Shown piece after piece: positions 9,342 to 18,192 of a stretch of 64,000 bases of DNA. Below the pieces are notes generated by a model. The model was not told the origin of the DNA, did not search any database, and was given only the letters and a program-made list of their open reading frames with translations. The stretch is from an uncultured Carboxylicivirga sp. (GTDB lineage: Bacteria; Bacteroidota; Bacteroidia; Bacteroidales; Marinilabiliaceae), in contig CANNEA010000004.1 of assembly GCA_947503525.1 (NCBI GenBank), positions 124,001 to 188,000 on the forward strand, read 5' to 3'. Both the position numbers and the translations under genes were made by a program. Within the stretch, counting starts at the first letter, position 1. Every line of letters starts with the position of its first letter.

Positions 9342-10421
9342 ATGAAACTCTCATTAAAAAATAATTGCAAATACGCTCTGGTTGTCCCCACCAGTATGGG
9401 CGTTCGTATTACACCTGTCAACGGTCAACCGGTGCATAGCAGTGATACTTTTACAATGCAAGCCACCTCGGCTGAAACCAATGTAGCGAGTATTTCATCC
9501 TATCTGGGTTTACCGGTTAAAGTACTCACTAAATTTGTACAAGGCAGTCCGGTTGCTCAATTGATAAAAAGTAACCTTAAAGGACGTCATATGGACTTTG
9601 AAGGTCCGGATGTACCGCAAGGAGGGCCTTGGGGCTATCGCCATCAATTTAACATTGCGGACAGTGGATTCGGTTCGCGCGGTCCTAGAGTTCAAAATGA
9701 TCGTGCAGGCGAAATAGGACGAACATTAAGTGTGAACGACTTTGACCTGGAACAATTATTTGGAAAAGATGGTGTGGAGATCGTACACCTTTCTGGCCTT
9801 ATTGCAGCCTTATCTCCCGAAACCAGTCAGTTCTGTTTAGAATTAGCTCGTACAGCCAAAAAATATGGAACACGCATTTCCTTTGATTTAAACTATAGAG
9901 CTACCTTCTGGAAAGATCGTGACAAGGAACTTCACGAAATATTCGCCGAGATTGCATCTGTATCCGACATCTTGGTTGGTAATGAGGAAGACTTTCAATT
10001 ATGCTTAAACATAGACGGACCCGAAGCTGGTGGTGAAGGCCTGGAAGCTAAAATTGAAAGCTTCAAAGAAATGATTAAACGAGTTAAAGCCAGCTATCCC
10101 AATGCCTCTGTATTTGCCACTACTCTGCGCGAAGTTATTAGCACCAACCAACACCTTTGGGGCGCCATTATGCTGGAAGGTACTAATTGGCATGTTATTG
10201 AACCGCGTTCAATCAATGTAATGGATCGTATTGGAGGTGGTGATGGATTTGTTGGCGGCTTACTTTATGGTGTGTTAAAAGGTATGGAAGCCGATAAAGC
10301 GATGCAGTTTGGATGGGCTTCAGGAGCCTTGGCCACAACCTTCCTCACGGATTATGCCCAACCAGCAGATGAAGCCATGGTTTGGAGCATATGGGAAGGT
10401 AATGCCCGCGTACAACGATAA
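9342..10421 (+). CDS. Second PfkB-family sugar-acid kinase, substrate uncertain
   Basis: 359 residues, a paralogue of the KDG kinase upstream. It shares DLNYRATFWKDRDKE and GNEEDFQLCL, and has a C-terminal IGGGDGFVGG motif with the catalytic Asp near residue 301. It differs in the sugar lid: the region around residues 75-130 has an unusual charged stretch (GPDVPQGGPWGYRHQF). A second KDG kinase in one operon would be redundant. With a LarA-type epimerase and Gnd immediately after, a gluconate (or mannonate) 6-kinase role is plausible. That is inference; KDG or 2-keto-3-deoxygalactonate remain alternatives. Confidence 0.8.
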   Translation: MKLSLKNNCKYALVVPTSMGVRITPVNGQPVHSSDTFTMQATSAETNVASISSYLGLPVKVLTKFVQGSPVAQLIKSNLKGRHMDFEGPDVPQGGPWGYRHQFNIADSGFGSRGPRVQNDRAGEIGRTLSVNDFDLEQLFGKDGVEIVHLSGLIAALSPETSQFCLELARTAKKYGTRISFDLNYRATFWKDRDKELHEIFAEIASVSDILVGNEEDFQLCLNIDGPEAGGEGLEAKIESFKEMIKRVKASYPNASVFATTLREVISTNQHLWGAIMLEGTNWHVIEPRSINVMDRIGGGDGFVGGLLYGVLKGMEADKAMQFGWASGALATTFLTDYAQPADEAMVWSIWEGNARVQR

Positions 10422-10448
10422 GCCCTCTTTTAATTTAAAAAATATAGC

Positions 10449-11723
10449 ATGATATATTTTCAAGCAGGTTCAGAAAATACAGTTCTCAGCGATGGCGATT
10501 TAAAGGCAGGCCTCTTTGAAGCACTTGAAAAGCTGGGCACAAAACAAAAGGTATTGGCCATACCACCGGATTACACGCGCTTTCATTCAAAAGCCGGCGA
10601 ATTAACGACCTTTACCAATTCCTATTATCAACAAGCGCTATGCGATATTTTACCTGCTTTAGGAACACATGCCCCTATGAGCTCTGAAGAAATAAAGCAT
10701 ATGTTTCCCGGTGTACCGGAATCCAAATTTAAGGTTCACGATTGGAGAAATGATATTGTTACGGTTGGAGAGCTATCAGCTGAATATGTTTCAGAGATAA
10801 CAGAAGGGCGAATTAATTATAAGTGGCCTGCCCAGGTAAACAAACTGCTACTTGAGGGCGAACACGATTTGATTTTATCACTCGGACAAGTGGTACCACA
10901 TGAAGTAATTGGCATGGCCAACTATAATAAAAACATATTTGTTGGTACAGGTGGTTCTGAATGTATTAATAAAAGTCATTTTGTTGGGGCTGCTTATGGC
11001 ATGGAACGAATAATGGGACGAACGGATACTCCGGTTCGTAAACTCTTAAATTATGCATCTGACAACTTCACAGCCAACATGCCAATTGTTTATGTATTAA
11101 CGGTAATTGGGAAGGACGAAAACGGTCAGTCGGTAACGCGTGGTTTGTATATAGGTGATGATGTGGAAGCATTTGAATTGGCTGCTGCACTATCTCTCAA
11201 AGTAAATTTCAAAATGGTTGAAAAACCGTTGAACAAAGTAGTGGTTTACCTCGAACCTTCAGAGTTCAAGAGCACCTGGTTGGGCAATAAGAGTATCTAT
11301 CGGACCCGAATGGCTTTAGCAGATGATGCCGAGCTTATCGTGCTTGCTCCTGCCTTAAAAGAATTTGGCGAAGATGCTACCATCGACCACTTGATTAGAA
11401 AATATGGTTACCGTGGCACACCCAATACCTTAAAAGCTATTGAAGAAAACGAAGATCTCAAAGCAAACCTAGGAGCAGCGGCTCACCTAATGCATGGCAG
11501 CAGCGAAGATCGCTTCTCAATTACCTACTGCCCCGGGCATCTGACTCAGGAAGAAATAGAATCAGTCAATTTTAAATATGCTTCACTTGACAAAATGTTG
11601 GAACGCTATAATCCAAATACTTTAGTAGACGGATTCAACACTTTAGCCAATGGTGAAGAAATATACTATATTTCCAATCCTGCTCTGGGACTATGGGCAC
11701 ATCCCGATCGATTTAAAGATTAA
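10449..11723 (+). CDS. LarA-family (nickel-pincer) hydroxyacid racemase/epimerase homologue
   Basis: 424 residues of the lactate racemase superfamily (DUF2088 fold). Residues equivalent to the LarA catalytic set can be placed. DYTR (Asp41, Arg44) matches Asp72/Arg75. LGTH (His74) matches His108. PH (His151), Lys161 and His177 keep exactly the LarA spacing of His174, Lys184 and His200, where the lysine binds the NPN cofactor and the last histidine ligates nickel. Characterised homologues include a D-gluconate 2-epimerase. Between uronate genes and gnd, interconversion of D-mannonate and D-gluconate is an attractive inference. No cofactor genes (larB, larC, larE) are in the window. Confidence 0.85.
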   Translation: MIYFQAGSENTVLSDGDLKAGLFEALEKLGTKQKVLAIPPDYTRFHSKAGELTTFTNSYYQQALCDILPALGTHAPMSSEEIKHMFPGVPESKFKVHDWRNDIVTVGELSAEYVSEITEGRINYKWPAQVNKLLLEGEHDLILSLGQVVPHEVIGMANYNKNIFVGTGGSECINKSHFVGAAYGMERIMGRTDTPVRKLLNYASDNFTANMPIVYVLTVIGKDENGQSVTRGLYIGDDVEAFELAAALSLKVNFKMVEKPLNKVVVYLEPSEFKSTWLGNKSIYRTRMALADDAELIVLAPALKEFGEDATIDHLIRKYGYRGTPNTLKAIEENEDLKANLGAAAHLMHGSSEDRFSITYCPGHLTQEEIESVNFKYASLDKMLERYNPNTLVDGFNTLANGEEIYYISNPALGLWAHPDRFKD

Positions 11724-11741
11724 TTTAAAATATCCAGTAAA

Positions 11742-13196
11742 ATGAAAAAATTATCTGACATAGGATTAGTTGGTTTAGCCGTAATGGGCGAGAACCTTGT
11801 ACTTAACATGGAAAGCAAAGGTTTTACAGTTAGTGTATTTAATCGCTCAACCGAAAAAGTAGACAATTTCCTCTCAAATCGTGGAAAAGAAAAAAATATT
11901 CGTGGAACCCATACCATTGAAGAATTAGTGGCTTCGCTCGAACGTCCCCGAAAAATCATGTTAATGATTAAAGCTGGTCCGGCCGTTGATGCAACCATTG
12001 AATCCATCTTGCCTTACCTTGAAAAAGGAGATGTATTAATTGATGGTGGAAATACACATTTTCCCGACACCAATCGAAGAACAGCTTATTTAAGAGATAA
12101 GGGAATATTATACATAGGTACTGGTGTTTCCGGTGGTGAAGAAGGTGCATTATTAGGGCCTTCCATTATGCCAGGTGGCTCAGTAGAAGCATGGCCATTG
12201 GTAAAACCAATCTTCCAATCTATTTCAGCCAAAGTTGAAGATGGCTCACCATGCTGTGATTGGGTTGGTGAAGATGGAGCTGGTCATTTTGTTAAAATGG
12301 TTCATAATGGCATCGAATATGGCGACATGCAGTTAATAACAGAAGCCTATCATATAATGAAAGAAGTTTTAGGTCTTTCAGCCGATGAAATGCATGAAGT
12401 ATTTAAGGATTGGAATACTGGTGATTTGGATAGTTATTTAATTGAGATCACTCGCGACATACTCGGCTTTAAAGACGAGGACGGAGAAGCCTTGGTAGAA
12501 AAAATTCTGGATACGGCCGGCCAAAAAGGAACCGGAAAATGGACCGGTGTTGCTGCACTTGACTTAGGCATCCCATTAACGCTTATTGGTGAAGCAGTCT
12601 TTTCACGCTGCCTTTCGGCTGTAAAAGATGAAAGAGTCGCAGCCTCAAAGATATTGAATGGTCCAAAGCCAACTTTTACGGGTGATAAAAAACAATTTAT
12701 TGATGATTTGAGAGATGCTTTATTTGCCTCTAAAATTGTTTCCTATGCACAGGGCTATGCTTTAATGCAAGCTGCTGCAGTAGAATATGGATGGAAATTA
12801 AACTACGGAGGCATTGCTTTAATGTGGCGAGGTGGATGTATTATTCGTTCCGTTTTCCTTGGTAAAATAAAAGATGCCTTTGACCAGAATCCTGAGCTTT
12901 CAAATCTCCTGCTTGACCCCTACTTCAAAGAAAAAGTAGACAAGGCACAAGCTGGATGGCGTAGGGTTGCAGCTTCAGCAATAAGCAATGGTATTCCGGC
13001 ACCAGCCATTACCACAGCTTTAAATTATTTTGACGGCTACCGTTGTGAACGCTTACCGGCTAATTTATTGCAGGCTCAGCGTGATTATTTTGGAGCCCAT
13101 ACCTACGAGAGAATTGATAAACCACGTGGTGAATTCTTCCATACAAACTGGACTGGGCGGGGTGGAGAAACAGCATCATCTACCTATAATGTATAA
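11742..13196 (+). CDS. gnd: 6-phosphogluconate dehydrogenase, decarboxylating
   Basis: 484 residues, the long NADP-type enzyme. It oxidises and decarboxylates 6-phosphogluconate to ribulose-5-phosphate. It starts DIGLVGLAVMGENLVLNM (nucleotide fold) and has IGTGVSGGEEGAL, the catalytic lysine segment GAGHFVKMVHNGIEYGD, and the C-terminal FHTNWTGRGG. It lies 18 bases after the LarA-like gene and before the transporter. Its place inside a uronate operon, rather than beside zwf, suggests 6-phosphogluconate is made locally by the preceding kinase. Confidence 0.95.
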   Translation: MKKLSDIGLVGLAVMGENLVLNMESKGFTVSVFNRSTEKVDNFLSNRGKEKNIRGTHTIEELVASLERPRKIMLMIKAGPAVDATIESILPYLEKGDVLIDGGNTHFPDTNRRTAYLRDKGILYIGTGVSGGEEGALLGPSIMPGGSVEAWPLVKPIFQSISAKVEDGSPCCDWVGEDGAGHFVKMVHNGIEYGDMQLITEAYHIMKEVLGLSADEMHEVFKDWNTGDLDSYLIEITRDILGFKDEDGEALVEKILDTAGQKGTGKWTGVAALDLGIPLTLIGEAVFSRCLSAVKDERVAASKILNGPKPTFTGDKKQFIDDLRDALFASKIVSYAQGYALMQAAAVEYGWKLNYGGIALMWRGGCIIRSVFLGKIKDAFDQNPELSNLLLDPYFKEKVDKAQAGWRRVAASAISNGIPAPAITTALNYFDGYRCERLPANLLQAQRDYFGAHTYERIDKPRGEFFHTNWTGRGGETASSTYNV

Positions 13197-13285
13197 CATG
13201 AAACAAGCCATAAGAAAAAATTCTCACACACGAGGATAATTATTTTTCAGGCGAGATCCATATGGCAAGGAAAGAAAATATATTC
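13197..13285 (+). repeat. Dispersed repeat, copy A
   Basis: About 75 bases starting directly after the gnd stop match, in opposite orientation, the segment at 20045-20142 at roughly 89 percent by eye. The shared core includes TTCTCACACACGAG and TTTTTCAGGCGAG. It fills the gnd-dctP spacer. Its identity is unknown. Confidence 0.7.
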
Positions 13286-13287
13286 AT

Positions 13288-14259
13288 ATGAAAAGAATAC
13301 TCGAAATTATTGTGTTGGCTCTTGTTTTGATATCATGTCAAAATCAAAAGAAATCAACAACGCTTAAATTGGCTCATGGTCTGGATCCCAACCACCCTGT
13401 ACATAAAGCAATGTTATACATGGCTGATGAACTGGAGAAAAATTCCGATGGTAAAATGACATTGGAAATATATCCTAGTGGCCAGTTGGGTGGAGAACAA
13501 CAGTGCATAGAGTTGCTTCAGATTGGTAGCCTTGCCATCACCAAGGTATCTACTGCAGCTATGGAGAGCTTTACGAATAACTATCAGATATTGGGCTTAC
13601 CCTATGTTTTTCGATCTAAAACTCATGCATTTAATGTTTTGGATGGTCCCATCGGTGAGGAGATATTAAACTCCACCGAACCATTTAACCTTAAAGGCTT
13701 ATGTTATTATGATGCAGGTTCAAGGAGTTACTACACCTTAAAAAAACCTATCCTTAGTCCTGAGGACTTAAAAGGAATGAAAATAAGGGTAATGAAAAGC
13801 CAGACTGCCATGAACATGGTTAAATCCATGGGCGGTTCGCCAACTCCAATATCCTGGGGGGAGTTATACACGGCCTTGCAAAGTGGTGTGGTTGATGGTG
13901 CGGAAAACAACCCGCCCAGCCTATACACTTCTCGACATTACGAAATCTGTAAGCATTATACCATCAATGAGCACACCATGGTACCCGACGTACTTATCAT
14001 CAGCACAGTGGTATGGAATAAACTCACTAGTCAGGAACAGAAATGGCTAAAGGAGGCTGCCATGCAATCGGTACCCGAAGAACGCAGGTTGTGGGCTGAA
14101 GCTGAATTGGAATCATTGGAAATTGTTAAAGAAGCCGGTGTGAAAATTTACTATCCCGACAAAGCGCCTTTTGCCCAATCGGTAGAACCCATGCTTGAGA
14201 GCTACAAAAGTCAGCCTGAACTCTACTCAATAATTGAACGCATCAGAGCAACAGAATAA
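13288..14259 (+). CDS. dctP: TRAP transporter substrate-binding lipoprotein (DctP family)
   Basis: 323 residues. A lipoprotein signal with lipobox LISC (Cys17) replaces the usual cleavable signal, so the binding protein is probably membrane-anchored. The mature part has DctP-family features: LAHGLDPNHPVHKA, SGQLGGEQQCIELL, and the carboxylate-binding arginine region KIRVMKS. It would present the substrate to the DctQM permease below. The operon predicts glucuronate, galacturonate or a related sugar acid as ligand, which is inference from context. Confidence 0.9.
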   Translation: MKRILEIIVLALVLISCQNQKKSTTLKLAHGLDPNHPVHKAMLYMADELEKNSDGKMTLEIYPSGQLGGEQQCIELLQIGSLAITKVSTAAMESFTNNYQILGLPYVFRSKTHAFNVLDGPIGEEILNSTEPFNLKGLCYYDAGSRSYYTLKKPILSPEDLKGMKIRVMKSQTAMNMVKSMGGSPTPISWGELYTALQSGVVDGAENNPPSLYTSRHYEICKHYTINEHTMVPDVLIISTVVWNKLTSQEQKWLKEAAMQSVPEERRLWAEAELESLEIVKEAGVKIYYPDKAPFAQSVEPMLESYKSQPELYSIIERIRATE

Positions 14260-14374
14260 GTTGAAAGATATGAGGTTGAAAGGTAAAACTTATAAAGTTG
14301 AATGCCCTATGTTAAAAATCCCATAGTCCTTCTTAATACTTTTGTCTTTAAACTTGATACCAAACAAATAAGAT
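14260..14374. other. dctP-dctQ spacer with short imperfect direct repeats
   Basis: The 115-base spacer contains AGTTGAAAG, GGTTGAAAGG and AAGTTGAATG within about 45 bases (14261-14305). It looks like a degenerate intergenic repeat. No promoter or terminator was recognised. Confidence 0.3.
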
Positions 14375-14848
14375 ATGAAATTAAAAACCATCATGGATAA
14401 AAAACTGGAGCTCGTTCTAATCACGTTGATGAGCCTTCTGGTAATTAATGTGCTTTGGCAGGTACTTAGCCGCTACATACTTTCTTCGCCCAGTTCCTTT
14501 ACCGACGAACTGGCGGGCTACCTTTTAATATGGGTTGGAGTATTAGGTGCGGCCTATGTAGCCGGACAAAAACAGCACCTAGCCATTGATTTACTCATAC
14601 AAAAGTCAAGTGTAAAAAATCAAAAACGCCTTAATATTTTCATCAATATATGCATCGCTCTTTTTGCCTTGTTTGTAATGATTATTGGAGGCAGCTGGTT
14701 AGTGATTACGCGTTTTCAATTTAATGTGAGCTCAGCCGCCTTGCACCTGCCTTTAGGATATGTGTACTTAATTATGCCTGTAAGCGGCTTGCTTATACTT
14801 TATTATTCTATTTTATTCATCATCAAACCAGAAGGAGGAACTAATTAA
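14375..14848 (+). CDS. dctQ: TRAP transporter small permease (DctQ family)
   Basis: 157 residues with four predicted transmembrane segments. The DctQ signatures are SPSSFTDELAGYLLIWVG and the following AAYVAGQKQHLAIDLL. It pairs with the large subunit to form the sodium-driven TRAP permease. The stop TAA and the ATG of dctM overlap by one base (TAATG at 14846-14850), implying translational coupling. Codons 1-6 could be dispensable, since MDKKLELVL is an alternative start. Confidence 0.9.
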   Translation: MKLKTIMDKKLELVLITLMSLLVINVLWQVLSRYILSSPSSFTDELAGYLLIWVGVLGAAYVAGQKQHLAIDLLIQKSSVKNQKRLNIFINICIALFALFVMIIGGSWLVITRFQFNVSSAALHLPLGYVYLIMPVSGLLILYYSILFIIKPEGGTN

Positions 14849-16308
14849 TGGAGTTTTTAGGAGTTATAGTACTAGTTGTATCTTTTTTATTCCTTTTGGT
14901 AATTGGTGTGCCCATTGCTTTTAGCATCGGCATTGCAGGTATCTTAACCATGCTTGTGAGCATCGATTCGCTACCGGCTTTTACCACCTTTGCCCAACGA
15001 ATGGCATCAGGCTTGGATAGTTTTGCCCTATTGGCCATCCCCTTCTTTATATTGGCTGGGAATATTATGAATAGCGGTGGAATAGCCATACGCTTGATTA
15101 ATCTGGCTAAGAAACTTGTAGGACGTTGGCCGGCTGGTCTGGCCTTTGTAAATGTATTTGCCAACATGCTGTTTGGAGCCATTTCGGGTTCGGCAGCCGC
15201 TTCGGCATCGGCCATTGGTTCAATAATGGGGCCTGAGATGAAAAAGGATGGTTACGATACTAATTTTAGTGCAGCGGTTAATATCGCATCGGCAACCACA
15301 GGATTATCCATACCGCCAAGTAATATTCTAATTGTGTATTCACTGGCCAGTGGCGGAGTTTCTATCACGGCACTATTTCTGGCCGGTTACCTTCCGGGTA
15401 TTATGACCGGCTTGGCCATTATGCTTATTTCAATGGCTTTGATCATCAAACACGACAAAGGCATTGGCAAAGCCATTTTAGCCGTTTCAAAGGCCATTGC
15501 AGGCCTTGGTGTTATTGCAGGTGTATTTGTTGCGCTTCATCATCTAAAAGGCTATTCTGCATCGGGATATAATGGAGGTGTGGCCATTATCATTGCGCTG
15601 ATTCTTTTCCTGATTGGGCGAGTGATTAAGAAAAAACCGGAATCGGTAAAAAGAGGCTTAAAAGTATTGTGGGATGCTATTCCCAGCTTATTCCTCCTTA
15701 TTGTTGTAATTGGTGGAATCGTAGGCGGCTTCTTTACCGCAACAGAAGCTTCAGCTGTGGCTGTATTGTACGCCTTGGTACTTTCTTTAATCTATAAAGA
15801 GATCAGTATAAAAGATCTACCGAACATTATTCTACGATCGGTAAAAACAACTGCCATCGTACTCTTATTGGTAGCCACATGTATTGGCCTGTCATGGATT
15901 ATGGCCTACGAAAATATTCCGCAAAATGTAAGTGCTGGACTTTTAGGCATTAGTGATAATCCTTTTATCATCCTCTTGATCATTAATATGATCTTGCTTT
16001 TTGTGGGCGTATTTATGGATATGACTCCGGCTGTACTCATCTTCACCCCTATCTTTTTGCCAATTGTGACCAATATGGGCGTTGACCCAACTCACTTTGG
16101 TATTATAATGGTGCTTAACCTGAGTGTTGGATTATGTACGCCTCCGGTAGGTTCAGTATTGTTTATTGGCTGTAGTGTAGCCAATGTTAAAATTGATAAG
16201 GTGATCAAACCATTGTTGCCAATGTTTATAGCGATGATTGTGGTGCTATTAATGGTGAGTTATATACCTCAAATTAGTTTATTCCTTCCATCACTGTTTG
16301 GATTTTAA
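14848..16308 (+). CDS. dctM: TRAP transporter large permease (DctM family)
   Basis: 486 residues, about 55 longer than usual for DctM (around 430). The family core is intact: GVPIAFSIGIAGILTM, AIPFFILAGNIMNSGGIA, GAISGSAAASASAIGSIM and TPPVGSVLFIG. The extra length is an inserted hydrophobic stretch between about residues 205 and 265. It carries KGYSASGYNGGVAIIIAL and probably adds two membrane spans between the two repeats. With DctP and DctQ it should import the uronate handled by the enzymes upstream. Confidence 0.9.
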   Translation: MEFLGVIVLVVSFLFLLVIGVPIAFSIGIAGILTMLVSIDSLPAFTTFAQRMASGLDSFALLAIPFFILAGNIMNSGGIAIRLINLAKKLVGRWPAGLAFVNVFANMLFGAISGSAAASASAIGSIMGPEMKKDGYDTNFSAAVNIASATTGLSIPPSNILIVYSLASGGVSITALFLAGYLPGIMTGLAIMLISMALIIKHDKGIGKAILAVSKAIAGLGVIAGVFVALHHLKGYSASGYNGGVAIIIALILFLIGRVIKKKPESVKRGLKVLWDAIPSLFLLIVVIGGIVGGFFTATEASAVAVLYALVLSLIYKEISIKDLPNIILRSVKTTAIVLLLVATCIGLSWIMAYENIPQNVSAGLLGISDNPFIILLIINMILLFVGVFMDMTPAVLIFTPIFLPIVTNMGVDPTHFGIIMVLNLSVGLCTPPVGSVLFIGCSVANVKIDKVIKPLLPMFIAMIVVLLMVSYIPQISLFLPSLFGF

Positions 16309-16325
16309 TTAATTGTAGAATAATA

Positions 16326-16370
16326 TTTTCTTTGACCTGATTTTTAAGTTTAAAATCAGGTCAAAGAAAA
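16326..16370. other. Perfect 19-bp inverted repeat between dctM and the second LacI gene
   Basis: Arms 16326-16344 and 16352-16370 are perfectly complementary (core TTTGACCTGA / TCAGGTCAAA) with a seven-base loop. The ends are A/T-rich but no separate T-run follows on either strand. It may terminate the long operon or act as a site for the regulator that begins 22 bases later. Confidence 0.55.
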
Positions 16371-16392
16371 CAACTAAGCCTGAAACCAACTA

Positions 16393-17442
16393 ATGCAAAG
16401 AGTAAGGATAAAAGACATAGCAGAACAAGCAGGTGTTTCGATAGGAACTGTAGATCGCGTACTCCATAATCGAGGTGAAGTAAAAAAGGCGACAAAAGAC
16501 AAAATACTTGAAATAGCTAAAAAGCTGGATTATAAGCCCAATGTTGCTGCTCAGGCCTTAAAGTCATCTGCTTCATATAAAATTGCAGTTCTTATGCCTT
16601 TGTGCCAAGGCGATAATCAATTTTGGAGTAAACACCCCGAAGGTATTCAAAATGCGGTTGAAACGGCTCACCCTTTAAATATTGAAGTACATTCATTCCT
16701 ATATGAAATGCATAATGGAGAGGACTTTAATTGTAAGGCCGAGAAAATCCTGAAGTTGCAGCCCAATGGTGTAATTATTGCTCCTATACTTAAAAAGGAA
16801 TCCCTTTCATTTTGTGGTCAATTGGACAAGTTTGATATTCCATATGTTTTTATCGACACCAACATTGAAGACACTAACTGCCTTTCCTTTGTAGGTGAAG
16901 ATGCTTATCAAAGTGGACGCGTTGCTGCAAGTTTAATTGATTTTGGAATTGATAAAGAAAAGGATATTCTCATTATAAATATTGCCAAAGACCTTGAGAA
17001 CATTCAACATCTAAATAGTAGAAATCAAGGTTTCCAAAGCTATTTCTTAGATTCTGGCAATAACAATGGACTGAAAATAAGCGTAGAAATTCCATCTGTT
17101 AATGAAGATGATGTATCAATGGTTATGGATAAAGTTCTTGCTAACAATCCGAATATAGCTGCCATAATGGTTTCAAGTTCCAGAACCTTTGCCATAGCCA
17201 AATACTTAAAGCAGAAATCCATTAAAAATATTTTTCTGGTAGGATATGAAGTCTTCGGAACAAATATCAAGTATCTTAAAAACGGAACCATTAAATTCCT
17301 TATTGGTCAGCGTCCCATTGAGCAAGGTGAAAAAAGCCTTAAGCGTTTAATCGATTTTATTAATCAAAGACAAGTTCCTGAGAAAAAAGAATTTCAAGCC
17401 ATTGACATTATTAATGTTGAGAATATCAATTTGTTTTTGTAA
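16393..17442 (+). CDS. LacI-type regulator with periplasmic-binding-like effector domain
   Basis: 349 residues. The DNA-binding head reads RIKDIAEQAGVSIGTVDRVL. The VDRVLHNRGEV variant marks the subgroup with a Peripla_BP_4-like sensor, which starts near KIAVLMPL. It sits downstream of the TRAP genes in the same direction, after a strong inverted repeat, and is the second regulator flanking the uronate locus. It may sense the imported sugar acid. The target sites are not known. Confidence 0.88.
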   Translation: MQRVRIKDIAEQAGVSIGTVDRVLHNRGEVKKATKDKILEIAKKLDYKPNVAAQALKSSASYKIAVLMPLCQGDNQFWSKHPEGIQNAVETAHPLNIEVHSFLYEMHNGEDFNCKAEKILKLQPNGVIIAPILKKESLSFCGQLDKFDIPYVFIDTNIEDTNCLSFVGEDAYQSGRVAASLIDFGIDKEKDILIINIAKDLENIQHLNSRNQGFQSYFLDSGNNNGLKISVEIPSVNEDDVSMVMDKVLANNPNIAAIMVSSSRTFAIAKYLKQKSIKNIFLVGYEVFGTNIKYLKNGTIKFLIGQRPIEQGEKSLKRLIDFINQRQVPEKKEFQAIDIINVENINLFL

Positions 17443-17537
17443 AAGTTGAGCTCTAAGCGAAGTATGTGACTTTATTTGATTGCAAGGTAGTTGAAAACTT
17501 TACCGAGCATGGAGCGTCGTTTGCTTGAAAATGGCAT

Positions 17538-17921
17538 TTATTGTAATTCCAAATGATTTAAAATGTGTTCTAATTCAATTTTTGATTCTTCATCTATCAG
17601 TTCTGTATTAATTTTTAATTCCTGAGTTTTTGTAATAAGCGTATAATGACCATACAGCTTTTTAATCCGATGGATATCTTTCAAATTAATTGTTTTTCCA
17701 AATAGACCGTTTTGTTTTATGGTTTCATTGTCAATTGTCATATACTGATTAGTCATTTCGTATAGATAAAGTCCGATATACAAAATTCCAATAACCAAAT
17801 AACCAAAGTCCGTCCATATCACACTGTCCTTTGTAAGTAAAGAAAATACACCAAGGATTATCCAAAATATTCCGAAACCTAAGTTGATACGAAGTCTCTT
17901 GTTTTTAAATTTTAGTATCAT
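17538..17921 (-). CDS. Small membrane protein of unknown function (PH-like fold possible)
   Basis: 127 residues from the ATG at 17921. The frame stays open for 39 more codons upstream, but that part (cysteine-free, compositionally unlike the rest) overlaps repeat-like intergenic sequence, so the shorter start is preferred. Two adjacent hydrophobic segments (LGFGIFWIILGVFSLL and FGYLVIGILYIGLYLYE) are followed by a soluble tail with NETIKQNGLFGKTINLKDI. That tail resembles the short bacterial PH-like membrane proteins. It is an orphan gene in the accessory island; no function is proposed. Confidence 0.6.
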   Translation of the reverse strand: MILKFKNKRLRINLGFGIFWIILGVFSLLTKDSVIWTDFGYLVIGILYIGLYLYEMTNQYMTIDNETIKQNGLFGKTINLKDIHRIKKLYGHYTLITKTQELKINTELIDEESKIELEHILNHLELQ

Positions 17922-18038
17922 CGTTTTTGGCTTTTCATTAGCGCCAGTCGTATGGAGCGTAAAAGAAGTTAAGCTTACATACTTTCTAAACTGAGCAAAC
18001 CCGAAGCGCTGTATTTTAAGTTCTAATTTAAAAAACAT

Positions 18039-18192
18039 TGTAAATCACAAACACCTTATAAAACTAATCAATTGTTCATAAAACAACCAATTGGGTTTGT
18101 TCACCTTGGCTGCTAGTCTTACGAAACCAGTCCAAGGCCTGATGCGCTATTAGGGCATTTGTTGTATTCTTTCGGTATTATCTTGATTATGA
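18039..18192. other. Spacer with an imperfect palindrome
   Basis: CCTTGGCTG (from 18104) and CAGTCCAAGG (to 18137) form an imperfect hairpin of about 34 bases between two orphan genes. It resembles the folded recombination sites that separate mobile cassettes but lacks recognisable core sites. Confidence 0.3.

Noticed and set aside
13198-13239. A small protein gene starting ATGAAACAAGCC after gnd
   Set aside because: The frame ends after 13 codons and belongs to the dispersed repeat, whose other copy ends at a different stop.
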